Shown: positions 35,259 through 43,850, counted from the first letter of the stretch. The stretch: DNA of 64,000 bases from Bradyrhizobium sp. AZCC 1610 (GCF_036924515.1 NZ_JAZHRR010000001.1:4063001-4127000); one strand, 5' to 3'. Notes: generated from the letters alone by a model not told the origin. Program-made: numbers and translations.

Positions 35259-35973
35259 CATTCGTGACGTCAGGAAGAGTTTTGGTGCCAACGAGGTGCT
35301 GAAAGGCGTCTCGCTCGATATCGCCAAGGGCGACGTTGTCGCCATCATCGGCCGCTCAGGCTCGGGCAAGAGCACCTTGCTCCGCTGTATCAACGGGCTG
35401 GAGACCTACCAGTCCGGAAGCATCACCGCCGACGGGATCGAGGTCGGCGGCCTGGCCACCAATCTGCGCGAGCTGCGGCGCCATGTCGGCATGGTGTTCC
35501 AGCAGTTCAACCTGTTTCCGCATCTGACCGCGGCCGAGAACGTCATGCTGGCGCCGACCGTCGTCAACAAGGTGTCGAAGGCGGAGGCCCGCGCGACCGC
35601 CGCCGAGGTGCTGGCCAAGGTGGGATTGTCGGAAAAGATGGACGCCTATCCGAGCGAACTGTCCGGCGGCCAGCAGCAGCGCGTCGCCATTGCGCGTTCG
35701 CTCGCGATGCGGCCAAAAGTGCTGCTGTGCGACGAAATCACCTCGGCGCTCGATCCCGAGTTGGTCAACGAGGTGCTGCGCGTGGTCGAGCAATTGGCGC
35801 GCGAAGGCATGACGCTCATCCTGGTGACGCACGAAATGCGCTTCGCGCGCGACGTCGGCACCAAGCTCGTCTTCATGCACCACGGCAAGGTGCATGAGGA
35901 AGGCGTTCCGAAGGAGGTGTTCGCTGCGCCCCGAACGCCGGAACTGCAGCAGTTCGTGGGCCAGGTCGCCTGA
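35245..35973 (+). CDS. Amino-acid ABC transporter ATP-binding protein
   Basis: A 242-residue ATPase of the GlnQ/HisP class. Walker A GRSGSGKSTLLRCINGLE, Q-loop MVFQQFNLFPHL, signature LSGGQQQRVAIARSLAM, Walker B VLLCDEITSALDPE and the H-loop histidine in LVTHEMRFARDV are all intact. It completes the importer encoded by the three genes upstream. Its stop is 3 bases from the stop of the next, opposing gene. Confidence 0.94.
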   Translation: MSLVSIRDVRKSFGANEVLKGVSLDIAKGDVVAIIGRSGSGKSTLLRCINGLETYQSGSITADGIEVGGLATNLRELRRHVGMVFQQFNLFPHLTAAENVMLAPTVVNKVSKAEARATAAEVLAKVGLSEKMDAYPSELSGGQQQRVAIARSLAMRPKVLLCDEITSALDPELVNEVLRVVEQLAREGMTLILVTHEMRFARDVGTKLVFMHHGKVHEEGVPKEVFAAPRTPELQQFVGQVA

Positions 35974-35975
35974 AC

Positions 35976-36563
35976 TCAAGACAGCGTCACGTTATAGAGG
36001 AATGGCTTCCAGGAGAGCGCCTCCCTGTTGGCCCTGTCAAATTGTCCATCCTCCAAAAGCTTACCGACACATCTGAAGTATTCACAAAGGAATGACGCAT
36101 CCGGCAATTGGTACACGTGCTCATCCGGGACCCACAGTTGAAATTTCCTGGCGGAGTTAAATGCAGACATGATTGCAGGCTTAAGATCACCCACATTGTC
36201 CGGCCATCCTAAGGACGCGGTCCGAATTTTGAGGCTATCTGAAAGACTGCGAAATTTAGAGCCGAGGCTCCGGAGCTCGGAAGCTTTTTTCTCATCCGAC
36301 TTCCGGTTTAACCATTCCAGTGAGGCGCCAAGTACGATTCCGGTCCAAAAGACCAACGCGAATTTAAACCAACCCTGTTGGCCCAGTGCGAGAAGGTTAT
36401 CAAAAACGGGCGTGGCCACAGCGTTACGAAAAACCGTCGTGGCCATACCGTTAGGATCGGAGAAGACATGTTCCTCCAACCATTTTTCGAGGACAGGCGT
36501 GATCAGTGGGATCAGCAGAAGACCCCAAACTCCAAACAGAAACTGTTTAAGCCATTTGGACAT
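35976..36563 (-). CDS. Orphan membrane protein of unknown function
   Basis: A 195-residue protein I do not recognise. Two hydrophobic segments near the N-terminus (FLFGVWGLLLIPLITPVL and FKFALVFWTGIVLGASLEWL) precede a soluble, partly helical C-terminal domain of about 110 residues with FQLWVPDEHVYQLPDASFL. Base composition is AT-richer than its neighbours and it sits alone, converging on the ABC operon, so horizontal acquisition is plausible. The frame is open and starts MSKWLKQF with a normal ATG. Confidence 0.6.
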   Translation of the reverse strand: MSKWLKQFLFGVWGLLLIPLITPVLEKWLEEHVFSDPNGMATTVFRNAVATPVFDNLLALGQQGWFKFALVFWTGIVLGASLEWLNRKSDEKKASELRSLGSKFRSLSDSLKIRTASLGWPDNVGDLKPAIMSAFNSARKFQLWVPDEHVYQLPDASFLCEYFRCVGKLLEDGQFDRANREALSWKPFLYNVTLS

Positions 36564-36630
36564 AGAGCCTTATTGTTTAGCACACTGAACAGCCATCCAG
36601 CCGAATAAAGGTCGTGCCCGAATACTCGGC

Positions 36631-36755
36631 CTAGCGCGACAGCAAATTGGTCTTGGCCACGTCGATCACCTCGTCGCCGCGGCCGCTCATCACGGCGCGA
36701 AGCACCCGGAGGCTAAAACCTCCGCGATGAGGTCTGCGACATTGTCGATCTTCAT
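36631..36755 (-). pseudogene. Frameshifted small gene downstream of the enoyl-CoA hydratase
   Basis: From ATG at 36755 the frame reads MKIDNVADLIAE and then runs to a stop at 36690. Shifting frame near 36715 gives a continuous GFSLRVLRAVMSGRGDEVID followed by VAKTNLLSR and a stop at 36631. The two parts together look like one short protein of about 40 residues broken by a single-base indel, with total length not divisible by three. It follows the hydratase gene on the same strand. Its original function is unknown, and the two halves could also be unrelated. Confidence 0.4.
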
Positions 36756-36771
36756 ATTGCCTGATCCCTTC

Positions 36772-37545
36772 TCAGCGTCCGGTGAACACCGCCGCACGTT
36801 TCTCGAGGAAGGCATTGCGCCCCTCCACCGCGTCGGCGCTGAGACGGATCTCCGCCTGCGTTTCGATCTCGCGGCGGAACTGATCGGCATAACTGGCGTG
36901 TTCGCTCTCCTCGATCAGGCGGCGCGTCGCGACGAGCGCGCGTGTCGGGCCGCTTGCAAGTTTGCGCGCCAGCGAAAGCGCACCATCACGAAGCGCGGCG
37001 TCATCGAACACTTCGCGGACCAATCCCCACTCCTTGGCCTGATCGGCCGAGAGCGGCTCATTGGTCATCATCAATTCCAGCGCGCGCTGCCGGCCAACGA
37101 GACGCGGCAACAGCCAGGTCGAACCGAGATCGGGGACCAGCGCGATGCGGCTGAACACCTGAATGAAGCGCGCCGAACGCGCGGCAACGATCACGTCGCC
37201 CGCCATCGCAAGGCTGAACCCGCCGCCCGCCGCCACGCCGTTGACCGCCACCACGACCGGCACGCGGCATTCGCGCAACGCCTTGAACGTCGGCCAGTAA
37301 TACTTCATCACGCCGGCGGCGATGTCGTCGCCCAGGATTTGCGCAGCCTTGAGGTTCTGGCCCGAGCAGAAGCCACGGCCGGCACCGGTCAGCACCAGCG
37401 CCCTCACCTGCGGATTGCCGGTCATCTCGGCAATGGCGATCGCGAGGTCGCCCAACAGATCGGGCGTCATCGCGTTCAGCGTCTCAGGCTCATCCAAGGT
37501 CAGCACGCCGACGCTGTCATCGTGTTCCCGCTTCACACCCGGCAT
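36772..37545 (-). CDS. Enoyl-CoA hydratase/isomerase family protein
   Basis: A 257-residue crotonase-fold enzyme. The oxyanion-hole segments GAGRGFCSGQNLKAAQIL and AVNGVAAGGGFSLAMAGD are clear, and the later LPRLVGRQRALELMMTNEP is typical. It resembles PaaG/EchA proteins that hydrate enoyl-CoA or isomerise epoxy-phenylacetyl-CoA. GGAGG eight bases before the ATG at 37545 fixes the start; the longer frame to 37569 is not needed. No beta-oxidation partner genes are adjacent, so the pathway is unresolved. Confidence 0.88.
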   Translation of the reverse strand: MPGVKREHDDSVGVLTLDEPETLNAMTPDLLGDLAIAIAEMTGNPQVRALVLTGAGRGFCSGQNLKAAQILGDDIAAGVMKYYWPTFKALRECRVPVVVAVNGVAAGGGFSLAMAGDVIVAARSARFIQVFSRIALVPDLGSTWLLPRLVGRQRALELMMTNEPLSADQAKEWGLVREVFDDAALRDGALSLARKLASGPTRALVATRRLIEESEHASYADQFRREIETQAEIRLSADAVEGRNAFLEKRAAVFTGR

Positions 37546-37792
37546 TTCGCAACCTCCGTTCGCAGGCATTCTTGGCCGGCCCGGCCGGGCGCGAGAGTAA
37601 CCCTAATGCCACCGCGCGCAACAATCGCCTCTCGCTGACTTGACCAAAATCGCCGGCCGGTCGCGCCGCGGCTGCGCCAAATTATCCGCGCCGAAATCTT
37701 GAGTGCTTCATGCAACCGCCGATAACACATCGTTAACCCTGTCGGCCTTAGGGTCTTTCCGACGCCGAAGGACCGGCTGTCTGGTGGCGAAG

Positions 37793-38410
37793 ATGTCGTT
37801 TGCGCAAAAGAAAACAACCACTGTACCGTCCGCCCAGGAGCGACGGCGCTTTCAGCGCGTCAAGGTGCACCTGCTCGGCCGCTACATGCTGCCCGACCGC
37901 CGCGAATTTCCTTGCCAGATTATCAACATGTCGCCGGGGGGGCTGGCCCTGCTGGCGCCTGGCATCGGCAATGTCGGCGACCGCGTGATTGCCTATCTCG
38001 ACCATATCGGCCGGGTCGAGGGCAAAATCACCCGCATCATCGACAACGGCTTTGCCATGACCGTCGGTGCCACCGCGCGCAAGCGCGACAAGCTCGCCGC
38101 CCAGCTCACCTGGCTTGCCAACCGCGATATCCTCAATCTGCCGGAAGACCGCCGCCACGACCGCATCGTGCCGCGCAACCCGATCGCCCTGCTCACGCTC
38201 GAGGACGGCAGCAGGATGACCTGCCGCATCATCGACCTCTCGCTGTCGGGCGCCGCCATCGCCGCGGAGAACCGGCCGCCGCTGAAATCGCTGGTCATGC
38301 TGGGCAAGGTGCAGTCCCGTGTGGTGCGAAACCTCGAAGAAGGCTTCGCGCTCGAGTTCGTCCACGAGCAAGTCGGCGAGGCGCTCGAAGACGCAGTTAC
38401 CGCGCGGTAA
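37793..38410 (+). CDS. Tandem PilZ-domain protein (c-di-GMP receptor candidate)
   Basis: A 205-residue soluble protein with two PilZ-like domains. The first has ERRRFQRVKVHLLGRYML and NMSPGGLALLAPG; the second RRHDRIVPRNPIALLTL and DLSLSGAAIAAENR. The RxxxR plus D/N-x-S-x-x-G pattern of c-di-GMP binding is present in the first. There is no output domain. The ATG at 37793 gives MSFAQKK; a GTG nine bases upstream is also possible. A 12-bp stem-loop follows the gene. It may act on the protease or secretion genes downstream, but that is inference. Confidence 0.82.
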   Translation: MSFAQKKTTTVPSAQERRRFQRVKVHLLGRYMLPDRREFPCQIINMSPGGLALLAPGIGNVGDRVIAYLDHIGRVEGKITRIIDNGFAMTVGATARKRDKLAAQLTWLANRDILNLPEDRRHDRIVPRNPIALLTLEDGSRMTCRIIDLSLSGAAIAAENRPPLKSLVMLGKVQSRVVRNLEEGFALEFVHEQVGEALEDAVTAR

Positions 38411-38448
38411 AGCGCCAACCGCCGAAAATCCCTGCTTTTCCGACCTCA

Positions 38449-38477
38449 AGAGGCGGTATCCGCACCACGGATGCCGC
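38449..38477 (+). terminator. Stem-loop terminator after the PilZ gene
   Basis: AGGCGGTATCCG and CGGATGCCGCCT pair over 12 positions (one G-U), with loop CACCA, 39 bases after the stop. The following T-run is short, so it may be Rho-assisted. Confidence 0.55.
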
Positions 38478-38572
38478 CTTTGCCGCGTCTGGGGCGTGCA
38501 AAACGCGGGTTAACGCGGTGGCCTTTCGCACGCTTATCCGTCGCTGGCGCAGCGCGGCGCGCGTTAATGCAT

Positions 38573-38639
38573 AAAATTTGAATCAGTTGCGGTTGTTTCA
38601 AATTTTAGTCTAATTCGATTCAAGTATAGATCGAATTAG
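38573..38639. promoter_or_regulatory. Two consecutive perfect inverted repeats upstream of the protease gene
   Basis: AAAATTTGAA (38573-38582) pairs perfectly with TTCAAATTTT (38597-38606), and CTAATTCGAT (38610-38619) with ATCGAATTAG (38630-38639). Both have 10-bp arms with 14- and 10-base spacers, in an AT-rich island 100 bases before the transglutaminase-like gene. They are candidate operators or RNA hairpins. The rest of the 331-base gap holds the stem-loop after the PilZ gene and otherwise nothing recognisable. Confidence 0.5.
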
Positions 38640-38741
38640 CCGCGTCTTTTACTTGTATTCACGTCAAATGTACTTGCCTGACTTAGCGGCAGCGCAAATC
38701 CTCTGTGCGAAACATGGCCCCAACAAGAAACGGGGGCCACA

Positions 38742-39371
38742 ATGTTGTTCAGGGGACAGGGGAAGGGACTGGCGGTCATCGCCGTCCTGTTGGGGATGAG
38801 CGCTTCAATGAGCGTCTCGGCGAACGCCGGCGACGCTCTCTATGCCAGCCTCGGCGACACCGCACGTTCGCCGATCGGCTGGGTCGAATTCTGCGCCGAG
38901 AATGCGAGCGATTGCCGCGGCGGCGCATCACAGCCGCGCGACATCGTGATGTCGCAGACGGCGTGGCGGGATTTGGTTCGGGTCAACAAGTGGGTCAACG
39001 AGACCGTCAAGCCGATCACCGACATCGATCATTGGGGTGTGATCGAGAAATGGTCGTTGCCGACGGACGGTTACGGTGACTGCGAGGACTATGTGCTTCT
39101 GAAGCGCAAGATGCTGATCGACGCCGGATGGCCGCGCGAAGCGCTGCTGATCACAGTGGTGCGCGACAAGAAGGGCGAAGGCCACGCGGTGCTGACGGTG
39201 AAGACCGACAAGGGCGAGTTCGTTCTCGACAACCAGAACGAAAACGTCCTGGCCTGGACCGAGGCCGGCTACCGCTTCGTCAAGCGTCAGTCGCAGAGCG
39301 ATCCGAATGTGTGGGTCTCGCTCGGTGACAACCGCCCTGCGGTCGCTACCGCCTCGTCACGCGATCGATAA
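38742..39371 (+). CDS. Transglutaminase-like cysteine peptidase (BTLCP/LapG-like)
   Basis: A 209-residue exported protein with a signal peptide to about residue 29 (ASMSVSANAG). Catalytic triad: C114 in YGDCEDYVLLKR, H148 in GEGHAVLTV and D163 in FVLDNQNENV. This is the bacterial transglutaminase-like cysteine proteinase family, whose member LapG releases surface adhesins by periplasmic cleavage. No lapD-type partner is adjacent, but a tandem PilZ gene lies just upstream and a large secreted exoprotein lies 5 kb away. A strong terminator follows. Whether it cuts a secreted adhesin here is inference. Confidence 0.85.
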   Translation: MLFRGQGKGLAVIAVLLGMSASMSVSANAGDALYASLGDTARSPIGWVEFCAENASDCRGGASQPRDIVMSQTAWRDLVRVNKWVNETVKPITDIDHWGVIEKWSLPTDGYGDCEDYVLLKRKMLIDAGWPREALLITVVRDKKGEGHAVLTVKTDKGEFVLDNQNENVLAWTEAGYRFVKRQSQSDPNVWVSLGDNRPAVATASSRDR

Positions 39372-39440
39372 CGAAAAGGATTTTACGAACCCGCGACCCG
39401 GTCACATCCCCACCCCTCCCCGTCCCAGACCGGTTCGCGC

Positions 39441-39479
39441 GCGGCCACCCTTCCCCCAAAGGGTGGCCGCACCTTTTTT
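39441..39479 (+). terminator. Strong intrinsic terminator
   Basis: GCGGCCACCC and GGGTGGCCGC form a perfect 10-bp stem around TTCCCCCAAA, followed by ACCTTTTTT. It lies 70 bases after the protease stop. Confidence 0.9.
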
Positions 39480-39500
39480 GGAACAAGGATAGCTCGAAGG

Positions 39501-39818
39501 TTACGCCGCCAGCGCCACGCGCGAGGTGGATTTTTGCCGCATCGGCTTGCCGCCGGGCGGTCCCGGCGGTTTGTGGTCGAGCATCGAGAGCGCTTCGAGG
39601 ACCTCGTCGATCGTCACGATGCGTCTCGCGCCTGCAAGTTCGCGCAACGTGGGATTCGAAGACACCGCCGCCGCGTCCGAGGCCCAGGACGCGAGGATCG
39701 CGCGCTTTTCGCTCAGCGAAAGCGTCGCGTCGGCGACCACGTCGCGCGGGTGGTCGAACACGCTCGCCGGATGCAGCACCGCATTCAGATCAAACACATT
39801 GTCTGACTGGTCGATCAC
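39501..39818 (-). CDS. Small conserved-looking protein of unknown function
   Basis: A 105-residue acidic soluble protein that I do not recognise by family name. It has DLNAVLHPASVFDHPRDVVA at the N-terminus, a helix LSLSEKRAILASWASDAAAV and a proline-rich end (DHKPPGPPGGKPMRQKS). Proteins with this arrangement occur singly in rhizobial genomes. There is no membrane segment. It is encoded opposite the protease, beyond its terminator, and the 256 bases upstream of its start contain no gene on either strand. Confidence 0.65.
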   Translation of the reverse strand: MIDQSDNVFDLNAVLHPASVFDHPRDVVADATLSLSEKRAILASWASDAAAVSSNPTLRELAGARRIVTIDEVLEALSMLDHKPPGPPGGKPMRQKSTSRVALAA

Positions 39819-40074
39819 TGTTTTGTTCTCCCCAAAGGTGGAAAACGCTTCCCGCCCGCAATGTTCGGGCCGGAGCCTTTTGGTCCTTCGCGAGGCGCGA
39901 CGGGCTTAAGCCGCCTTCGCCTCCAGCGGTGGCAGCAAAAAAAATTAGAAAACCGCGATTTGGTTTCAAGGGCCTCAAAAAAATTTTGGCCTTCCTCCCG
40001 GCTCGTCTCCGTTTACGTTTTTGCACTGCACGAACGATGTGCCATGATGGACGGCCTCATCGGGAGGAGCTGCC

Positions 40075-40962
40075 GTGGCGCACAGCGAGATCGACGCCAT
40101 CCGCGCGTTGCTGGGCTCGAAGCCGCGGCCGGTCGGCTGGTCGGAGCGGCGGCAACGCCTCGACGAGGTCGGGTCAACCTGGCCGGTGGCACCGGACGTT
40201 CAATGCGAGGTCGTCGATTGCGACGGCGTTGCCGGTGAGTGGTCGATCGTACCGGCTAGCGGGAAATCGCGTGTGCTGCTGTATTTCCACGGCGGCGGTT
40301 ACTGCTCCGGCTCGATTGTCAGTCACCGTCGCCTGGTGACGGAAGCCGGGCGCGACGCGGGTACGCGTACGCTCGCGATCGATTACCGTCGGGCGCCCGA
40401 GCACCCCTACCCCGCCGCCCATGAAGACGCGCTCACGGCATGGCGCTTCCTGCGCAACCAAGGCATCCCGGCGGCGAGTATCGCGATCGGTGGCGACAGC
40501 GCCGGCGGCAACCTGACACTCGGGCTGATCAACCGTTTGCGCGCGGCGGGAGAGCCGCTGCCCGCCTGCGCCTGGCTGATTTCGCCGTGGACCGATCTCA
40601 CCATGTCAGGCAGCACGCTCGCGACCAAGGACGCCATCGATCCGCTGATTCACAAAGCCTATCTCGCTGAACTTGCGGATGCCTATGTGCCGCCATCCAT
40701 CGATCGTCGCGATCCGCTGATCTCGCCGCTGTTTGCCGATCTCACGGGCTTTCCGCCGGTCTTGATTCAGGTCGGATCGGCCGAGACATTGCTCGCGGAT
40801 GCAACGCGGTTTGCCGAGGCCGCAGGGGCGGCCGATGTCGATGTGACGCTGCAAATCTGGCCGCACATGATTCATGCATGGCCGGTCTGGAATGCAAATC
40901 TCCAAGACGGCCGGCGCGCGCTCGCCTACGCCGGTCAGTTCATCCGGACGCATATCCGTTAG
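40075..40962 (+). CDS. Alpha/beta hydrolase, HSL-type esterase
   Basis: A 295-residue hormone-sensitive-lipase-family hydrolase. Oxyanion motif HGGG at 72-75 (YFHGGGYCSG), nucleophile S142 in IGGDSAGGNLTLG, and the C-terminal VGSAETLLAD (acid) and MIHAWPVW (histidine) segments make a complete triad. A short N-terminal cap precedes the core. GTG is the start, behind GGGAGGAGC. It stands alone. Short-chain ester substrates are typical of the family; the natural substrate is unknown. Confidence 0.88.
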   Translation: MAHSEIDAIRALLGSKPRPVGWSERRQRLDEVGSTWPVAPDVQCEVVDCDGVAGEWSIVPASGKSRVLLYFHGGGYCSGSIVSHRRLVTEAGRDAGTRTLAIDYRRAPEHPYPAAHEDALTAWRFLRNQGIPAASIAIGGDSAGGNLTLGLINRLRAAGEPLPACAWLISPWTDLTMSGSTLATKDAIDPLIHKAYLAELADAYVPPSIDRRDPLISPLFADLTGFPPVLIQVGSAETLLADATRFAEAAGAADVDVTLQIWPHMIHAWPVWNANLQDGRRALAYAGQFIRTHIR

Positions 40963-41108
40963 CCCCAGGGCCCTTCCTGCAGCCCAAAACCCTGATCTTG
41001 CGGGGTTTTTGCCCGAAATCCCCCCGCGAGCCCGGCAAATCCCGGGTTTTAGCGCCGCCGCGCCTGTGGTATTCGGGAACATTGAATCACGTCGGGATTT
41101 GGAGTCGC

Positions 41109-41615
41109 ATGATCGAACTCGCCCCCCGGAGTGCCAGCCCCATCGTGCGTTTCGGCGGACAGCCGATTGCGATCGCCGCTGCGGCCCTCGTCATTGTTGT
41201 GCTTGGCGTAAGCTCTATCGCCCTGTGGCGCGCCTATACCGGCAACGCGCCCGAGACCGATCGCGCGGTCGCGACCCGGCAGTTGCAGGCCCGCGCCGCG
41301 CAGGCATCCGAACAACTGGTCGAGAGGACCAAGGGTCTTGAGGCGACGCAGCAGGAATCGATCGATCAGTTGCAGGTGGTGCAGGATCAGCTGCTGACCG
41401 TCCGCCGCCTGCTCGCCGCGCAGCAGGCCGACACCAGGAAGCTTTCCGAGCAGGTCGGAACGCTCACCGAAGCGATCGACGGCTTGCGGCAATCCTTTGC
41501 CAGCGCGCAAGCCTCCGAGCCCGCCGCGGCTGCCGCCCCGCGCACGCGGTCAGCCAAGGCAAAGCCCCGCTCAAACCGGAGCGCGAACCGCAGCCGCGCC
41601 AAGGCGCGCGGCTGA
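41109..41615 (+). CDS. Membrane-anchored coiled-coil protein of unknown function
   Basis: A 168-residue protein. One membrane segment lies at about residues 18-38 (PIAIAAAALVIVVLGVSSIA), then an Ala/Gln/Glu-rich coiled coil of about 80 residues (QLQVVQDQLLTVRRLLAAQQ) and a highly basic Ala/Ser/Lys/Arg tail. The start ATG follows GGAG; an in-frame extension to 40878 overlaps the esterase gene and is rejected. The basic tail may bind nucleic acid or anionic lipid, but no family is recognised. Confidence 0.65.
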   Translation: MIELAPRSASPIVRFGGQPIAIAAAALVIVVLGVSSIALWRAYTGNAPETDRAVATRQLQARAAQASEQLVERTKGLEATQQESIDQLQVVQDQLLTVRRLLAAQQADTRKLSEQVGTLTEAIDGLRQSFASAQASEPAAAAAPRTRSAKAKPRSNRSANRSRAKARG

Positions 41616-41993
41616 TCGGTCTGTCTGGACGGCCACTTGGCGATGAAGTCCCGCTCAGCGGGCTGACGCGCGGCCGGCCGAAACTTGATCAGCACCTTGG
41701 CTGTCCAGCCGCCTCACAACGACCGTCATTGCAGGTACCTTGGGAGGCGGCCCGATCAGGCCATGCGGCCGGGTGACGGGATATTTTCCACCGTTACGGC
41801 ACGCCTTGCCGCAACTTTTTTCCGCCTTTGTGAACTGGTTCACATATCCCCGCAAGAATCCCGGGCATCCTGAAATTCACCGGATGGCGTGAGCCGATTT
41901 CAATATCCGGGGCTGGCAAGGTCGTTGACGGTATACTGCGTCGACGGCCTTGTTTTTTTGTGCCCCTTCAACCGCCGCGGGCTTGCACGAACT
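41616..41993. other. Intergenic stretch ending in a strong terminator; possible small RNA
   Basis: About 380 bases with no protein frame that has a ribosome-binding site. The terminator at its right end lies 300 bases beyond the upstream gene, too far for a usual 3' end, so an unannotated transcript may lie here. Confidence 0.4.
41917..41959 (+). terminator. Strong intrinsic terminator (+ strand)
   Basis: CAAGGTCGTTGACG pairs with CGTCGACGGCCTTG over 14 positions (two G-U) around an 8-base loop and is followed by seven T residues. The T-run is only on the + strand side, so it ends a + strand transcript and not the tpsB gene. Confidence 0.8.
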
Positions 41994-43850
41994 TCAATAG
42001 CTCACCGACGCTTGCAGCGACACGCGCCAGGATCCAGCCGGGGTATGCAGCCCGTCGGTCATTGCTCTGGCCGCCAGCAATTTGGAATTGAAGTTCGACC
42101 CGGCCGCAAAGTCGAATCCGGCCCCGACCGACGACAGCGTGGAGTCGCGCCGGGAGAACAGATCCCGCCCCCACCCGACGTCGGCCAGCAGGAACGGCGC
42201 CAGCGTGCCCGGCATCCAGGAAGGCATGCTGGGCATCGAGACGTAGAGCGAGTTGCGCAGGATCAGGGCCTGGTCGACCGCACCGTCTTCGGTCACATAA
42301 CCGCGCACGGCGTGTATCCCGCCGAGCCCGACGCGTTCGGTGTCCGGAAGCGGCTTGGACGACGCCAGCACGGACACTTCCGATTTCAGCGACAGGCTCT
42401 TCGGCAGCGGCGTCACGCGGCCATACTCAAGGGTGACGAGATTCGTCTGCACGTCGGTAACGCGTCCATTGGTGAAGGCGTTCCAGGCGCCTGAATTGTT
42501 GCCGGACAGGATGCCGCGGGGATTGGACTTGAAACGGACATCGAGGTTGTTGGTGCCCAAATTGTCCGACCAGCGCCCGTTCCATCCGACCACCAATTGG
42601 GCAACATCGGCGCTGCCCTCCGCGACGGGCGTACCATCGAAGATGGTCGTGCGTAGCTGGTGCTTGAGTTCGACGCCGCCGAGCAGATCGCCAGCCGTCG
42701 GCGGCAGCAGATCGGACAGCGCGGTCCGAACGATCGCCGATGCCTGGCTGGTTTGGGTCTTGATCCGGAACAGATTGTTCGGCCGCTCATTGGTCAGCAC
42801 ATGATCGCCCACGACTTCCAGACTCGTGCGCAATCCGAGCGGCGTGAGCAACCGCCCCGCCTGACTGACATATCTGGCGTCATCGGGCCGGCTGAACAGC
42901 CCGTCGTCGACCCAGAAATTCCCGCTGCCGGTGAGCTGATAGGACGCGACGAGATCGGCTGATGGTGCGCCGCTGGCGCCGACATAATAGCGATTGCGGT
43001 CGGTCAGAAGCGTGCCGCTGTTGGCATAGCCGGCGTACACCTGCCACGGCTTGCGGTCCGTCACCTGGATGTTGACGTCGGTCATGCCGAGATCCTTGGC
43101 GGGACCGAACACCGCTTCGACCTGCCGAAACGGATTGCGATTGGCCCAGTCGAGATCGGTCTCGAGTTTGCGGGCATCGATTTCCTGTCCGGGGACGAGG
43201 CGGATGCGGCTCTGCGGGTAGCTCTCGGCTGCGGCTCCCGTCACCTTGATGCCGGCGACCTTGAAGACGATCACGCGCAACTGGAGCACGCCGGACGATA
43301 CTTCCTGCGGCGGCAGCGTGACCGACACGAATGGTCGCCCGGCCTCGCGGTAAGCTGCGGCCACCGCCGCCTGCACTTCGGCGATCAGCTTGCGGCTGAG
43401 CGGCCGATCGACGAATGGCGTGAGTTGCTCGCGAAGCGCGGCGGCGTCGATTCCGCTGACCTGACTCACATCGATACCCTTCGCGCCGCCGTCCTGTTTC
43501 GCGCCGGCGTTTACTCCGATCAGCACGATGGCTTGAACATTTACGCCGAGCGGCGTTGCATCGTCGCTCTTGAGAAGATCGTTGGTATCGATCTTGATCG
43601 CCGACGCGCGGCGCGGCGGCTCCGGCGGCAGATTGCGCTCCACCACTTGCGCCTGCGCGATGCTATCAGGCGCGACGGCGCAAACCATCATCAGCGCGCA
43701 ACAGGTGACTACTCCCGTCGCATGACGCGCGGATGTTCGCACCTGTTGTGTTATGCGCGATCCGAAATGTCGTGAAAGCGACTGCATCATGACGACCGGA
43801 GCCTGCAGGGGCTTCGGAATATCGACGTATGAGTTTGCATGAGTTTGCAC
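41994..43850 (-). CDS. Two-partner secretion outer-membrane transporter TpsB (ShlB/FhaC/HecB)
   Basis: A 618-residue outer-membrane translocator. A long signal region (VVTCCALMMVCAVAPDSIAQ) is followed by a POTRA pair (VNVQAIVLIGVNAG..., then FVSVTLPPQEVSSGVLQLRV and a second repeat with RKLETDLDWANRNPFRQV) and a 16-strand-type barrel. The barrel includes the family VRGY motif in GGIHAVRGYVTEDGAVD and ends in a terminal aromatic (SLQASVSY). Starts at 43850 and 43790 are both possible and neither has a strong Shine-Dalgarno site. It lies 200 bases downstream of the large exoprotein on the same strand, so it should export that protein. Confidence 0.88.
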   Translation of the reverse strand: MQTHANSYVDIPKPLQAPVVMMQSLSRHFGSRITQQVRTSARHATGVVTCCALMMVCAVAPDSIAQAQVVERNLPPEPPRRASAIKIDTNDLLKSDDATPLGVNVQAIVLIGVNAGAKQDGGAKGIDVSQVSGIDAAALREQLTPFVDRPLSRKLIAEVQAAVAAAYREAGRPFVSVTLPPQEVSSGVLQLRVIVFKVAGIKVTGAAAESYPQSRIRLVPGQEIDARKLETDLDWANRNPFRQVEAVFGPAKDLGMTDVNIQVTDRKPWQVYAGYANSGTLLTDRNRYYVGASGAPSADLVASYQLTGSGNFWVDDGLFSRPDDARYVSQAGRLLTPLGLRTSLEVVGDHVLTNERPNNLFRIKTQTSQASAIVRTALSDLLPPTAGDLLGGVELKHQLRTTIFDGTPVAEGSADVAQLVVGWNGRWSDNLGTNNLDVRFKSNPRGILSGNNSGAWNAFTNGRVTDVQTNLVTLEYGRVTPLPKSLSLKSEVSVLASSKPLPDTERVGLGGIHAVRGYVTEDGAVDQALILRNSLYVSMPSMPSWMPGTLAPFLLADVGWGRDLFSRRDSTLSSVGAGFDFAAGSNFNSKLLAARAMTDGLHTPAGSWRVSLQASVSY

